A stretch of 64,000 nt of DNA from Styela clava (taxonomy: Eukaryota; Chordata; Ascidiacea; Stolidobranchia; Styelidae), in assembly GCF_964204865.1 (NCBI RefSeq), contig NC_135256.1:22906703-22970702 (forward strand). Reading direction: 5' to 3'. The translations under genes were made by a program, and so were the position numbers. Position 1 is the stretch's first letter; each line of letters opens with the position of its first letter. Below, in pieces: positions 45,575 through 59,011 of this stretch. The notes beneath the pieces are model-generated. The model was not told the DNA's origin. It saw nothing but the letters and a program-made list of their open reading frames with translations, and searched no databases.

Positions 45575-47988
45575 TTCTTCCCATTCAATTGATTGTTCTT
45601 CTATTTTGTTTTGCAATCTGCATTCAATCAGTTCTATAGTAAAGTATATCGTGTAACATTCCATTCCATGTAATATTCCAGAACACAGAAAAACGCAGAA
45701 CGTCACACGATGATTTTCAAGGCAATAATCTGTTAGAGAACCAAGTCGAGCTTGACGGCGAATTCAGCACCGGGACCAAATTTCCGGAGTTGCACGGGGT
45801 TGGTCAGATAGCTACAAATATTACTCATATAATATTATTTATTCAAATAGTTCATTGGCCTCCCCTCAGATTAAAGGACTGCTCGTGCAAAGCTCAAACT
45901 CACATGATACCGACCAAGGATTGTGGGAATTGCCAGGAGATGCAACAGCGGGATCCTCAATCATGAGACATTTCTTTTTAGACACAGCAAAAATGTACTG
46001 TACCGTAATTTTTGACATGTTTATTGATCTTGGGAGCCATCCAATGGATGAACGGTACATCTCTATCTCAGTTCATTTCATGATATCAGCTGACGCTCCT
46101 TCGTTCCACTCGAAGTTTGGTTCCACTGTTCCGTATTCTATTATTTGCGCCGTTCGGTGTCATACCGGTACCGTAACTGCAGAACTGCTCAAGCCTAAAC
46201 CTGTAGGCAACAATCCGTTACCGTACCCACGTACCGCACCTACCGTTTAGAGGACGAACTTTAATTTTTTAACTGCCGGTACCGTACCGGTACCAGGAGC
46301 AAAATCTGAAAATGTTAATCCAAGTCCGTGCTTCCGAAAAACAAACAATATAACTAATCCCATGCCCGACTTGGAATGGTAACCGGACGAGAGGCCGTGG
46401 TTCGCCATATGGATAAGCCGTCTTATCGGCTTTTCTCTCCCCCGGGATAAATATGTAAATCCTATCTTATCCTAATACAGTAATAATGTCAGAATATCCT
46501 AATCGGTCTGTTACAAAGATACGGTACCACAGTACCGTACCGGTACGTCTGTAAGTCATTAGTCTATGTCTAGCTAGATCAAGAATAGGATTTCTTATCC
46601 AGATGGTGACTACCAGTATCATCACCGGCAGACCGGACTGTTAGCTACATTTACATTATGGCTGACTTGAGCCCTTTTAGTGTTTGTTACCATAACGGTA
46701 CCGGTACAGTACCCTGGTTTTGGTACCGGTACTGCACTATCACAAGAGTACCGGTACGGTCTGACGGTATTTCAGTCTGTCCATGGACTCTACTAGGCTA
46801 TAAAATGCAGAAATAAGTGTAAAAGTCTGAATACGCCACTGCACTAGTCGTTCATAATTTCTGAATTTAGGCAGTGTGCAGCCATAATGCCCCCGGGATA
46901 AATATGTAAATCCTATCCTAATGTTCAATAACAGAATAACTTAATTAATAATTGCAACTGGGAAAATTGAATAGATTTTGTTCACACAATCAATCAATTA
47001 CCATATACAGATATACTTTTATACTGTTTTATGAAGTCTCAACATAAAACCGCAATGTTCTTTGCAACAATTACCGGTACGATATGTCCAATACCAGATG
47101 AGTGACTTGTGTTTGATCACACAATCAAACACTCGCCATATTCCCTTCTACTGTTCTATGAAATCTCAGCGAAAATAGATCAAAAACAGCAAAGATCGAA
47201 ATTTACAGCATAAAATAAAATATAAAAACCACAAATACTCTGAAAATTTGCCAACGAAGGAACATTTTTATAAAAAGCTCAAGTTTCAGATAACTCTGTA
47301 ACTTGGTATCGTAGTATTAGAAAAATAAAGAGATATTGAGCTCAATCCTGTGATATTTTATTTATTCCCCCCACGGTTTTGTCTTCCTATGAATAAGGAA
47401 GAGTTGTTTGAGTTCAATTTTTTCATCAATCTGCCAATGGTTTTATGGTCAATATAATTTTTGAAGTGAACATTTCTGCATTTTGATATCTGTTAACATC
47501 ATTACAGCCTTATGAAGTGTGTCAAAAATGCTTCAATTCTGCTTTTTGAAACAAAGCATTGGAATCTGTTGATCTTTTTTAAGAAACAAAATCGAAAACG
47601 CAATGCTAAAACTTTTCAATTGAATGTAGTTAATATATTCATTAACATAACAAGGAAATTGATTTGTGGTAACATATTGGCGCTGATATATCATATGGCT
47701 GATCTATGGTGTGAATATTACAGTATTAAGGTGTTAGCATGATATTAGTTAAGTGAAGTTGACAATCAATTGGCTATGAGAGCCGAATATGGAGGTAACA
47801 TTTTTCACTGACTTATTTGTCAGTTGGGAGTCCACACAATGTATGGGGATATGATAAAATTGAAAAAAAAAATGCTAATAAAATTTTTTTAATATATTAG
47901 AATGTCTACTGTTAGACCAGTCAGTTGAAAATTTTATCATCCAAGAGACTAGTAATCATCAGATTTGTAAAATAAGAAGACAGCCATC
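45575..47988. other. Intergenic and presumed 5' region of cullin-3
   Basis: The region 46160-46770 is dense in TACCGGTACC palindromes. 46315-46475 and 46890-46922 carry the SINE-like tail. The open stretch at 45855-46250 contains such repeats and matches no family I know, so I do not call it a gene. The cullin-3 promoter and 5' UTR should lie left of 47989, but I cannot place a start site. Confidence 0.45.
46315..46475 (+). repeat. SINE-like dispersed repeat
   Basis: The first part (CCAAGTCCGTGCTTCCGAAA, AACTAATCCC, TTGGAATGGTAACCGGACGA) parallels the inner end of the THAP/YqaJ arms (CCAAGTCCATGCTTCTGAAA, then ACATAGAATGGTAATCGTACG at 28330-28400 and 37050-37110 inverted). It ends CCCCCGGGATAAATATG then CCTATCTTATCC. 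Confidence 0.5.
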
Positions 47989-50900
47989 ATGAATTCACGA
48001 CTTCAAACGAAAAAAGACTCAAAAATGAGGATTCGGGCTTTTCCGGTTAGTATTCTGAATGAACAACTGCTCTGGTACTAGTTGTTTTTATCTTGATAAT
48101 GTCTAGGTTAGTCGATCATTAGTAGCCTGATCTTCTATGAGAATTCTATAAATAAGTTCACAGTTACAACACATTTAAATTCAATGAATTATGTTAACTT
48201 GCTTTGACTGCACACACCACAAAAGCAACCGTAGCTTTATATTATTCATTTTTTTGATAAGATAAATATTTAGCAACGATTATATTTCACCATTTGCATA
48301 AATATCAAGAATTTTGCCCGTGGTATAAAATTTATAGCATTTTTATTAGCATTGTATTTTAAAAGTAGTTAAGTGATTTACGTACCAACTCTTTTCTGAA
48401 ATTTATTTGTAATACTGTCTGATTTCAAACTGATTTATTGTGTAACAAAGTAAATACATTTTAAACTCAAGGAGGGCTGGATTTTATGGTGATAAACCCC
48501 AGAAAAAAAATACAATTTTTGCTCCATAATTCATACTCAAATTCAGATTTGCTACTTATGCAGATATGCCATTCGATTAAGTATGGTCATAGCCAACATG
48601 CTATTTTTTATATGCAAATTTTGTCTAAATCATTTATTCTAAGCCAAGGTGAGACAAAATGACTCTGTTACATTTTTTTAACTTTGTATATAAAATAGCA
48701 GTATTTAGATTTTGGGATCATATTTTTAAGCCATGTGACTTCATCTTGGAATTACTATTATGACATCACAAGACTACCCAGCAACCAAATTTTTACAATA
48801 ACATTGGGATTGGGATGCACATTAGGGAAGATTTTATCCATAATTGGATGCGTTGGACAGGTTTTGACACTGTTTTCAGTGCTGTAAATGTGGATCCACT
48901 TGAAAAACTTAGAGAAATGGAAGCTTAACTGACCTTTGTAACAGTTTGTTACTTTGAGAAAAATGTATAATTTGATTAACAGTATAGGCTAAGGATGGAA
49001 ACTATTTTTTCTATCCATTTTAACTTCCGAGTGAGTATGATATTGGAATTTTATATAATAGCCTATATGATATTTAATTGAACAGGTCTACTGGAAATCT
49101 TTACTAATTTTTGGTATCACTGTATAGGCAAATTTTAATCTGTGTTAAGACTATACAGAATTTTTTGAATATGATTTTATTGCTGAGCGTAGAAACTTTT
49201 TTATCAGATGACTATGGATGAAAAGTATGTTGCCAATATTTGGGAACTGCTCAAAAATGCGATTCAAGAAATTCAAAAGAAAAATAACAGCGGGCTCAGT
49301 TTTGAGGAGTTATACAGAAATGCCTATACTATGGTTCTGCACAAATATGGTGAAAAATTATACAATGGGCTAAGAGAAGTTGTTACGGAACATTTAACAC
49401 AAAAGGTATTGTATGTTTTCAGTTTTTTGCAACTAATAATCTGTATCAGATTTTTCCCATTTTTTTCAATTAAGAAATAACTGTTCTTGGAATATTCGCC
49501 ACAGGAAATTTCGCCGTAGGAAATCTCACTGCAGGAAATTTCGCCGCATGGGAAAAATTGCCGCATGATAAATCGCCGCGAGAGCATTTTGCTATAAAAC
49601 AAGTATTTGTGATAAAACGGTTAGGTTTTTGAAGTATTCTTATTTTAAAAAGATTCTTTATTTAAGAGCATAACCTAACCCTATAAATCTAACTGTTTTT
49701 ATCACAATTACTTGTTTTACGGCAAAATGCTCTTGCAGCGTTTTTTCATGCTATCACCAGGGCTGTCCAAAATCGAATAAGTTTTTGATTCGAATCGAAT
49801 ATTTTCGCCGAATCGAACCGAATAATCGAATATTATTGCGCAATCCTAAATCTGTCTTTATTATACAATAAACGCCTGCCCTTCGATGTTGTGGTGACGT
49901 ATGTGCAGTTACATCTTACTTACTGCTGGTATTTTGCAATACAATGTTTTCAGATTTATGAAAGGAGATCACACGCTTGTATGAACTGGTCAAAAAAATT
50001 TGAGGACTCAAAAATTTGGGTCTCGAAAACTGTTGAGTGTTAAGGGTAAAAATTGCAATCTCAATTCTAATGGATTCAGTTTTATTAGGACATGTAAAGC
50101 CTGTAGATGCTATTTTAATCCTATTCACATAATAACAACCATTAATATAGATAAAGCTGTTGATCAAATTCAAAATTGCATTTAACAAATTCGAAGCTAG
50201 TTTGATGACTTTAATATTGTTAGTGTAAAACAGCCATCAAAAATCAAGAGTGCAATTATTTGTCTTGGTGTATTGATGAATAATACAGTATTGCCATCAT
50301 AAGAAATTACAAATTCCATTGAAATAAGGTATTGCCATCATAAGGGTCCCAAAACACCTGTTTCAGCTTTGAGTTGCCTGTACCAAGTTCCTATGATAAC
50401 TAACTTAACAGCTTCATATCGATTCTATTCATAGAACTATCATTTTCTAAATTGCCTTTTTCTCCTTGTTCTCTCTCAAAAAAACGTCATTACCGATAAC
50501 TTTTAAGTTATGGTGACCATGCATGAAATGGCTAATCATGTGCCACCGGGCGGGCATTAGGAATGACATGTTTATCACAAAATGAAGGCAAAAGAAATAG
50601 AGAGAAATATCCGGAAACCAATTAAGCCAGGAGCGAGAGTGGTCTAAACTCAATGTGCCGCCGCTTGCCCGATGAAAAGAAGTCCTGCAAAGGTGGTTTC
50701 CGCTTTATGTACCTAATCTTAGCGATTCGAAAACGAGAATATCGGCTGGAAACCGAAGACTTATCGATAGTTAGGGGATCCCCCAAAACAGAAACTGCAG
50801 TTTCGATTCATCCGCTCTTGTAACTTGCGCACTGCGCATCGCACACACACACACTGGGCCGGTTCTCAAAATTCTCTTGCTTTACAAAAATCTAGATCAC

Positions 50901-53900
50901 TATATCAATAATTGATTGATAACTCGCTAATTATACGACATAATTCGCCCAAAATCAATAGGCTTCTGGTCTGAGATAAGATGAATGCACATGCAAAATC
51001 TGGATCAGATTCAATCTCGCTTTCGTGAGATATCGCGTGCATCTAACAGACAGACATACAGACAAATACCTATCAACATACTTACCGATTAAAATCGATA
51101 AGTAATTAGTCGAAAAACGATTCGAATAATTTGCAATTTGATTCGATTTCGAATATTTGGTTCGCTTGGACAGCCCTAGCTATCACAAATACTTATTTTA
51201 CAGCAAAGTGCTTTTGCGGCAATTTTCCTATGCAGCGAGACTTCGTGCGCGGGCACGAGAAATAACAACCTTGCTTATTAATATTCATTTACAATTTTAG
51301 AAACATTTTGCAAATATGCATATTGCATATTAACATAGGTTGCCTCTCGCATTTTAACAAATACTGTAGAACAAAACCCTGGTGGCATGGTAAGAATACT
51401 GTATAAGTTTTCTTACTGACTTTTTGTTTTTATGATAGGTCCGTGTTGATGTTGTGGAATCTTTGAACAACTATTTTTTACCGACGTTAAATTCTGCTTG
51501 GAATGATCATCAGACATCTATGGTTATGATCAGAGATATCTTGATGTACATGGTATGTTATAAATGGTGAAAACTTTTTTACTCAATAACATAATCTTAA
51601 CATCACTTAAAAGTGTGCATCACTGTAAATAAACAAAATAAAATCACTTTTTTTTTGGATTTTTTTGGAAATATTTATCAAAATGTTAGCAATGCTTTGT
51701 TCTTCTCCCTTTGTGCTGATTAAAACCTCAATACATGAATCTACTTATCTCTAGCTAGGATAAAATTGGACTTTTTGTTGGGTGTGACTGATTGAGCAAA
51801 AATTAATTTGGTCACAAAAAATAACTTTATTATTAAGTAAAATCTAAATTGGAGTAATTCAGAAATGGAAATTTTGTTTTTTTGGGGGGTTAAATACCAC
51901 CCTATTATGTGAAAAATATCTTGAGTATCTTTTATTTCATTGGTTTTATTTTGTTTTCATAATGCTATATTTCGAATCAGAGATGTTTTTATGTTTGCTT
52001 CTTACTTGTTCATTCTGAGCAAGGCTTCATGCAAACAGCTACTGTTGTTGAGTTAAAATGAGCATGTCACTAGGCCTCCACATCAACAATTATTCTGTTT
52101 TCAGGATCGAGTTTATGTTTCACAAAATAATGTAGACAGTGTTTACAATCTGGGATTAAAAATATTTCGGGATAAAGTTGTGCGTGAACCAGCAATACGA
52201 GAACATTTAAAAGAGGTTTTATTGGATAAAGTTGCCAGGGAAAGAAGAGGTGAAGTTGTTGACAGGTATGACGTAAATCTTTTCTCTATTTATTTTCTCC
52301 CTTATCGTCAGCAAATATTGTAGTCAAAAAAGTATGATCGGCACAAAAGTTCCTACATAGTTTCATCAGTTGAGGTTGCACGAGACTAACTCCCAATCCT
52401 TTCTCAATGCCTTTGTGCTAGTGGATCCGTATGCGTATATGCAAGGATGCTGTAGCAGGAATAAAAATATCATAATATGCAATTCAAGTGTCCTACTGGA
52501 CACTAACATTAATACATTCCTGTAACGTTTTGTCTGACCAAGATCGGACTTCCTCAGACAAGCAGTTTACAACCATGACAAGAAAAGAACATCTTCATTC
52601 ATCTTACATACTTCATATTTTTATTGGAAATCTCAAAAGATATTGATTCTTGATAAAATTTATAATATCAAAAAATAATGAAATAATTTACATTTAATAA
52701 GAGAATGAAAATATGGAATATAGGTTATAGAACATGTGTCATGTGTCAAACAGCTTGACATCACTTAGGCTAATACCACATATTACCATACATAGTAAAA
52801 AGTTATATATATATGGTGGTGGAATTGATACTGATTCAAAGTATTTTGATAAATAAACAAAACCCTGACTGTAATCAACTATGATGGACTTTTATATAAA
52901 TTGCTTTTTTTGTATTATAGAGGAGCTGTTAGAAATGCATGCATGATGTTGATGACTCTTGGTAAAGAAGTTTATGAAGAAGAATTTGAAAGGGATTTTC
53001 TAAAGCAATCTGCTGAATTTTATCAGGTTGTGCTTTTCAATTTGCTGCAAATTTATGTTTTCTATCAAATTTTACTTTCTGATTATATCACTGTTAAGTA
53101 TCTTTGTTTTGCGTACAAATTCTAATTTCTGTTTTTTAATCGTACAGATGGAAAGTCAAAAATTTTTGGCAGAAAATAGTGCATCCGTTTATATAAAGAA
53201 AGTTGAAGCTCGTATAAATGAAGAAGGGGAAAGAGCTCGACATTATTTCGACCCATCAACTGAACAAGAGATTGTAGCTGGTAAAATATTGTTTAACTTT
53301 ACATTATTAGCATGAATCTGTCAAAGAGTTCATTACAGTCTTTTGTTTGTATGCAATCAGTTTTCTAAGGCAAGTACATCGAAACTTGTTAGTACCTATT
53401 TAAGTCTTAAAAAATGGTTGTTATATATCAGCCTAATATTATTTTTTTCAACCATGTGCATGATAGGTTGGTAGTTTTCGCAGTGGCGAATGTAATCTGA
53501 ATATTGGTTTTCACTTATGATTTCTTTGCCCGATTCTTGTATGAGTAAGACCTTTACAATATAATTTATTCAGTTTCTTCTATATATATTCAGTATTTTA
53601 GAATCAATTTTTTATATTCAGTACTGGAGAAAGAACTGATAGAGAAACACATGAAAACAATTGTTGACATGGAAAACTCAGGAGCAGTGCAGATGTTGAT
53701 GCATGATAAGAAAGATGGTAGGAACTTTTTCATCAATAGTTGTTTATTTGAATAATTTAGTTTTTTGCAATAAGTCTTAATAGGAAGATATAATATAAGC
53801 ATTTTTCCATTTACCTTGAGAACTACAAATAGATGGCTTAATTATGTGGCAGAATCTTGATCGTGACAATAAGGCTAGCAGGCCTAAACGAGTATGGGAA

Positions 53901-56900
53901 TAGTTGACCGCCTAGTGATTGTTTCTGTCGCACACTCTTTCAAATGAGGTTTTTCTAATATTTCAACCAAATTTGTAGTCTTCCTTTATTTTACTACACA
54001 TCTCTGACGCCTATGTTTCTCATTCTAGATTTAGAGTGTATGTTCCAGTTATTTGCTCGAGTTTCTCAAGGTTTGGAAACATTGAGAGATTGTGTGAGTA
54101 AATATTTGAGAGAGCAAGGAAAGGCACTCATTAGTGATGAGGAAGGAAAATCTGCTGTTGATTTTATCCAGGTATGGATTTATTTCAGGATTTACAGTAG
54201 TTTTTTTTATGCTATTTGAACTAACACAAATATTACATAAATGATTGGACTAGTCCTTGATTATCCAACCCAACCGCCACTGTGCATTGTAATTCGTTGT
54301 TAGTTCACTCACAGTGTGAAGCTGATAGTGGCAACATTGGGTTTTGTAAACCAAAACTGGGAGCTGAGCCTTTCAACAACAATATAAGCAATAATTAGAT
54401 GTTGTCTCAACTTGTCTGTCTGTAATTATAATTCTGTCCTGGTGCTTTCAATAACCAATCTCTCTTTCTTTTCTAGAACTTACTGGATCTTAAGGATCGT
54501 TTTGATGCTTTCCATAAGGAATCGTTCAAGTCCGCTCAGTTGTTCAAGAAAATGATTTGCTCAGATTTTGAATGGTTTATAAATATAAACCCGAAATCAC
54601 CAGAATATTTATCTTTGTTTATTGATGACAAACTAAAAAAAGGATTGAAAGGAGTAAGTGTGACTAAGAATATCAACAGTTATTTCACACTTTGAGTAAG
54701 ATTGCAAATTGCAGAATTTTATTTATTTGTTTTTATTTTCAGTTATCAGAGTCTGAAGTGGAAGTTGTATTAGACAAAACAATGGTTTTGTTCAGATTTT
54801 TACAAGAAAAAGATGTTTTTGAGAGATATTACAAACAACATTTGGCCAGGAGATTACTTGGAAATAAAAGTATTTCTGACGATTCTGAGAAAAATATGAT
54901 AACTAAGTTGAAGGTAGGTCGGAAATAATTTAGTGTTTCTCTTGCTGAACAGATGTATTTCTTCAAAATGCACTTTTTAATTTGTTCACGAAGTTTCAGT
55001 TGTGTATTGTGCAAATTTTAATTTTCATTATATAGAATTCTTGTTCGACTTTCAGTTGCTTTTAGATTGGGTATGAAGTCTACTTATTGAACACAAAGTG
55101 CAGATATGTGCCGTTTTGTTAAATTTTTCTTGTTGAGATTTATATTTTTGTTATTAATATTGTTGAAAATCACTTTTCTTTGTAACTCGTGAATCGATCG
55201 ATTTCAAATGTTAGTATTAATTAAGAGATGTAAGAAGTTGTTAGAAAGCTATTACTTTTATTTTTTTCCTATGGAGCAGGATATTTCATCCAAAAATTTT
55301 GCTGTTTTTTTTATTTGAGAGTTGAATTTTTATTCCTATTGTTTGACTGTTAATCACTTAGCAAACTTGGTGCTCTCAAGTCTTACCATACAAGTAATTA
55401 AGTATTTCAGTATTGCTCTCAGCTTGGGATTTCAGGAGTATTTTTCCCAATTGTAACACTAATTAAATCATCCATTCATTTGAAGCTTAGTCAGATTTTT
55501 TGTGGAATCCTATCTCGGTTTGGTAATCTTGAATATGTTGATTTATTGGCTATGTCCTTATTTGATTCCTGTTAGCATGTTATTGCTTATGATGTGATCA
55601 TTATTCTAGAACCAAACTTTTTTCAAAACATTTAGAATAATATGTTCCACTGTTTTGCCATGTTTTACTATCCTAGAGCCCAATTCTATAGCTACTATTG
55701 AAACCCAAGATTTTTTTCACTGACTAATTTTATAATTCATTTCCATATTATTTGCAGAATGAATGCGGATGTCAGTTTACATCAAAGTTAGAAGGAATGT
55801 TCAAAGACATGCATGTGTCATCATCCACTAATGATGAGTTCAAGAAACATATACAGGATTCAGGGGTAATCAATACTACTATTTGATAAATCGGAACTTA
55901 TGTAACGAAGACAAAATTTGATTCAAATATTTACAACTACTCAGTTCTTATTTGAACAGGAAATAAAAATCTGCTGCAAATAGAAAATTAGATACTCTCA
56001 CTATTGCATGTTCATTTTAGTTATAGTATAGATTGCAAAACTCGAGACATCTTTTTAAAGACTAAAGAAAAGTAGGCAAGCGTATCCTTGGAATGAGAAT
56101 ATTTTGCGACAATAAACCTCAATTGGCACTTGGCAGTGAGGCTATGGAAATGTTTTTGGACCCACCCAATCAGTGTTATAGTACAATATTCTTTAAATTC
56201 TGTCAACAGTCTGTGTAGGACATGTTCTACATTAGATCTCTTATAACATGTTACATAGATTTGATTTCAGCATTTCTGATTATCATTTTTCTTAATTCAG
56301 ACTTCCTTGAAAGGAGTGGATCTCAGTGTCAGAGTATTAACGACGGGATATTGGCCGACCCAACCAGCAAGTCCAAATTGTAATATACCACCTGCTCCTA
56401 GACATGCTTTTGATGTTTTCAGAAGGTAATATCTTTAATTTTAATAATTAGTAAATTTAGTAGTGGTTTTTACTAGTGATTTGACATCATGCCCACGAAG
56501 CCTACCCTGAAGCCCAAGGAATTGTCATCTCACTAATTTCTTAGTCGGTAACACTATCTCATCTTAGTTAAAGTTTGTTCATGAAATAATACATTGAGTA
56601 ATTCGAAATTATTTGTTTATTACCTTTTGTAATTCACTGAATCATTTGCAATATAATATATATTTTTGGAAAAGCTAAATGGGATTTCTGAAATTCAGTG
56701 ATTTTCAAGTCTGTTTGAGAATGTGTTGAATATTTATGTTTCTCTCCCACAGGTTTTATCTCGGCAAGCATAGTGGACGTCAGTTAACTTTACAGCATCA
56801 AATGGGAAACGCAGATCTTAATGCAACATTCTTTGGTCTTGCTAAAGTAAAAGCATCAGCAAGTAGCTCATCTATGAACGATGGAAATAACGGAGAGCCA

Positions 56901-59011
56901 TCAACATCAAAAGTTACTCCACAAAGTCGCCGACATATACTGCAAGTTACGACATCACAGATGGTTATATTGCTTCTATTTAATAACAGAGATAAATGGA
57001 ATTTTGAGGTAAATGCTGGATGAAAACACTAATGTTTTGCTCCTCTTCGACGGTAGATGGCTAACTAACGAAAGTTGTTGAAAGCATATTGCTAATTTCA
57101 TTGGTATAATATGCAAACTTGTTATTTAAATTTGCAGTAAAATTTAATTTATGTTTGTTACTTTTATCTTTAGTTAGGGGGGGGAGTCTTTTTTTCCAAG
57201 TGAAAAAAGAAAAAACGCTGGAACTACTGTCCACACAAACTCCAAATTTGTTTATTGTATGTTTGTATCCATGCTTTTTTTAGTGAAAATAGTTGAGTAG
57301 CCCTGACGTATAGTATATACGCTTCGACGCTAGTGGGATCGTGGGCAAGTGGGCCCAATTGTTGACAGCTTTCGCAAAAGGGCCATTTTTGTAGGTCCCA
57401 ATTATGTGGCCATGAAAGTTGCATCGCACTGCCATGCGGCGTTCGTACGGCGGAAGAGAAATTCCACATTGGCTAGGACTGATACAATTTTAAAATATGA
57501 TAATAGTAACTGACTTTAATTCGAATAATTTCCTGGTTATAAAGCCCTTCATTACTCATTGAATTTCTCTTTTTATTTGTCATTCTGAGTTTGTGTTAAA
57601 TGGTCTTTTAAGCCCCCATAATCGTAAATATTTTCTGTGTAAACTAAACCTTTCTTAATTCCAGGAATTACAGCAAGAGACTGACATTCCAGCTAAAGAA
57701 CTTACGAGAGCTCTGCAATCGCTTGCGTGTGGAAAACCAAATCAAAGAGTTCTGATGAAGGAACCTAAAGGAAAAGAAATTGAGAAAACTCACATGTTTA
57801 CAGTCAATGATGGATTCACCTCGAAACTCCATAGAGTTAAAATACAAATGGGTATGAGTATGATTCATATTGTTTCGGCTAATACCATCTAAATAGGCCT
57901 ATACTAGTTATCCATTGAATCACAAATTACATTTTTATCATGAATAAGATGAAATGAGTCATTGATTTACAAAGTTATAGCCATACTGATCAGGGTTATA
58001 GTTACAAAGTTGCAAGTTGGGATTGTAATGTTTTCACAAAATTTTGAGCACAGTAATCCTCAAGAAAAACCATTTCTTTTTCATGTCAAAGTCCCTATAC
58101 AATTTACTCATGTTAGAATGAATTGTTGCCAGCTTTATTGCCAGTTTTTCACAAATGATTTTATCGCCGAAATGTTCATACACCTTTTTTCTTAATAATT
58201 CATGACTTGATGTGTAGGTAGTTTGTCATCTCTGCCTTATACTTATATTTTGATTTTGAAAAATTGTCTCATTTCGGCAAACATTTTTCATACTTCGAGA
58301 TTTTTGATTTTTGACTGAATGTCGTTAAATTATTTTATAATATGATATTACTGTTTAATAAATCAGTTGCTGCAAGACAAGGTGAATCTGAACCAGAGCG
58401 TCGAGAAACTAGAACAAAGGTAGATGAAGACAGAAGACATGAAATCGAAGCAGCGATTGTTCGAATTATGAAATCAAGAAAGGAAATGCAACATAATTTA
58501 CTTGTTGCAGAAGTAAGTAATATAACATAATATGTTACGAATGTTTGTATTCTGTTAGTTAAGTTAAGTGTAAAAGGATTTTATCTTTGGGTGGAGGCTA
58601 AGGCTGAGAACTTGGAACGGAACGCTTTATTATTCAAAGCATTTTGGATTCATCACATCTCGATGATATCTTTTCAAAATTCGTCTGCTGTCATATTTCT
58701 ATAATTAGTCTTGACAAAAAAGTAACAACAAAAAGTAAAACCAACAAATTAGAGATCCGACCCTCTCATGTACAAGTGTAAGTTTTTGTATAATTCAGCT
58801 GTATAGAGGACTAAATGATTGCTTTTCCTGATCCATCCTTTTTAAGTTTAATAAGTTTATCATAAATACCTCTCAACAGGTCACAAACCAGCTGAAACAC
58901 AGATTTCTTCCAAGCCCTGTGATCACAAAGAAAAGAATTGAAGGATTGATTGAACGGGAATATCTTGCAAGATCACAGACAGACAGAAAAGTGTATCATT
59001 ATGTTGCATAA
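47989..59011 (+). CDS. CUL3: Cullin-3, scaffold of BTB-type E3 ubiquitin ligases
   Basis: Cullin-3 holds BTB-domain substrate adaptors at its N-terminus and RBX1 at its C-terminus to ubiquitinate proteins. Sixteen coding exons, all GT-AG and frame-consistent: 47989-48045, 49208-49405, 51439-51552, 52105-52265, 52921-53026, 53148-53280, 53622-53717, 54029-54171, 54477-54653, 54743-54913, 55758-55865, 56301-56425, 56753-57008, 57665-57851, 58367-58512, 58880-59011; 769 residues (human 768). Exon 1 encodes [19 protein letters not shown], the N-terminal extension (MRIRAFP) that contacts BTB partners; a second Met pair opens exon 2. Landmarks: [84 protein letters not shown]. The NEDD8 acceptor is Lys713 in [10 protein letters not shown], and the winged helix ends DRKVYHYVA. 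No break is seen. Confidence 0.97.
49758..51178. mobile_element. hAT-type element in cullin-3 intron 2
   Basis: It starts CAGGGCTGTCCAAAATCGAA and ends TTGGACAGCCCTA, with a perfect 8-bp target duplication GCTATCAC (49750-49757, 51179-51186). Ends are rich in ATTCGAAT motifs. It contains the dispersed GACA-tailed repeat at 50718-51108. No transposase. Confidence 0.88.
50718..51108 (+). repeat. Second copy of the GACA-tailed dispersed repeat
   Basis: Shorter sister of 7340-8275; shared parts include ACCGAAGACTTATCGAT, GGGGATCCCCCAAAACAGA, AACTCGCTAATTATACGAC and ATCGCGTGCATCTAACAGAC. It lies inside the hAT at 49758-51178. Confidence 0.8.
55170..55330 (-). repeat. Copy of the CAATTGGTCC-family repeat in cullin-3 intron 10
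   Basis: TTAGAAAGCTATTACTTTTA, then GATATTTCATCCAAAAATTT and TTGCTGTTTTTT parallel 32885-32975. The core is lost, so only the flanking part remains. Confidence 0.5.

Larger units (their letters stand above)
49497..51240. repeat. Foldback repeat in cullin-3 intron 2, split by a hAT element
   Basis: The left side has AGGAAATTTCGCCG-type motifs repeated three times (49503-49545). Arms GAGAGCATTTTGCTATAAAA (49579-49625) and its inverse TTTTACGGCAAAATGCTCTT (49688-49741) flank a 60-base loop; a second right-arm-like piece (TTTTACAGCAAAGTGCTTTT) lies at 51197-51225 beyond the hAT insertion, ending GCAATTTTCCTATGCAGCGAG. It resembles a palindromic MITE; no terminal target duplication is certain. 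Confidence 0.65.

Noticed and set aside
45855-46250. 131-codon open stretch as a gene
   Set aside because: It runs through TACCGGTACC repeats and has no recognisable domain or splice context.
57224-57469. Minus-strand open stretch in cullin-3 intron 13
   Set aside because: It overlaps a hAT-like end (GTTGAGTAGCCCTG) and looks like repeat sequence.
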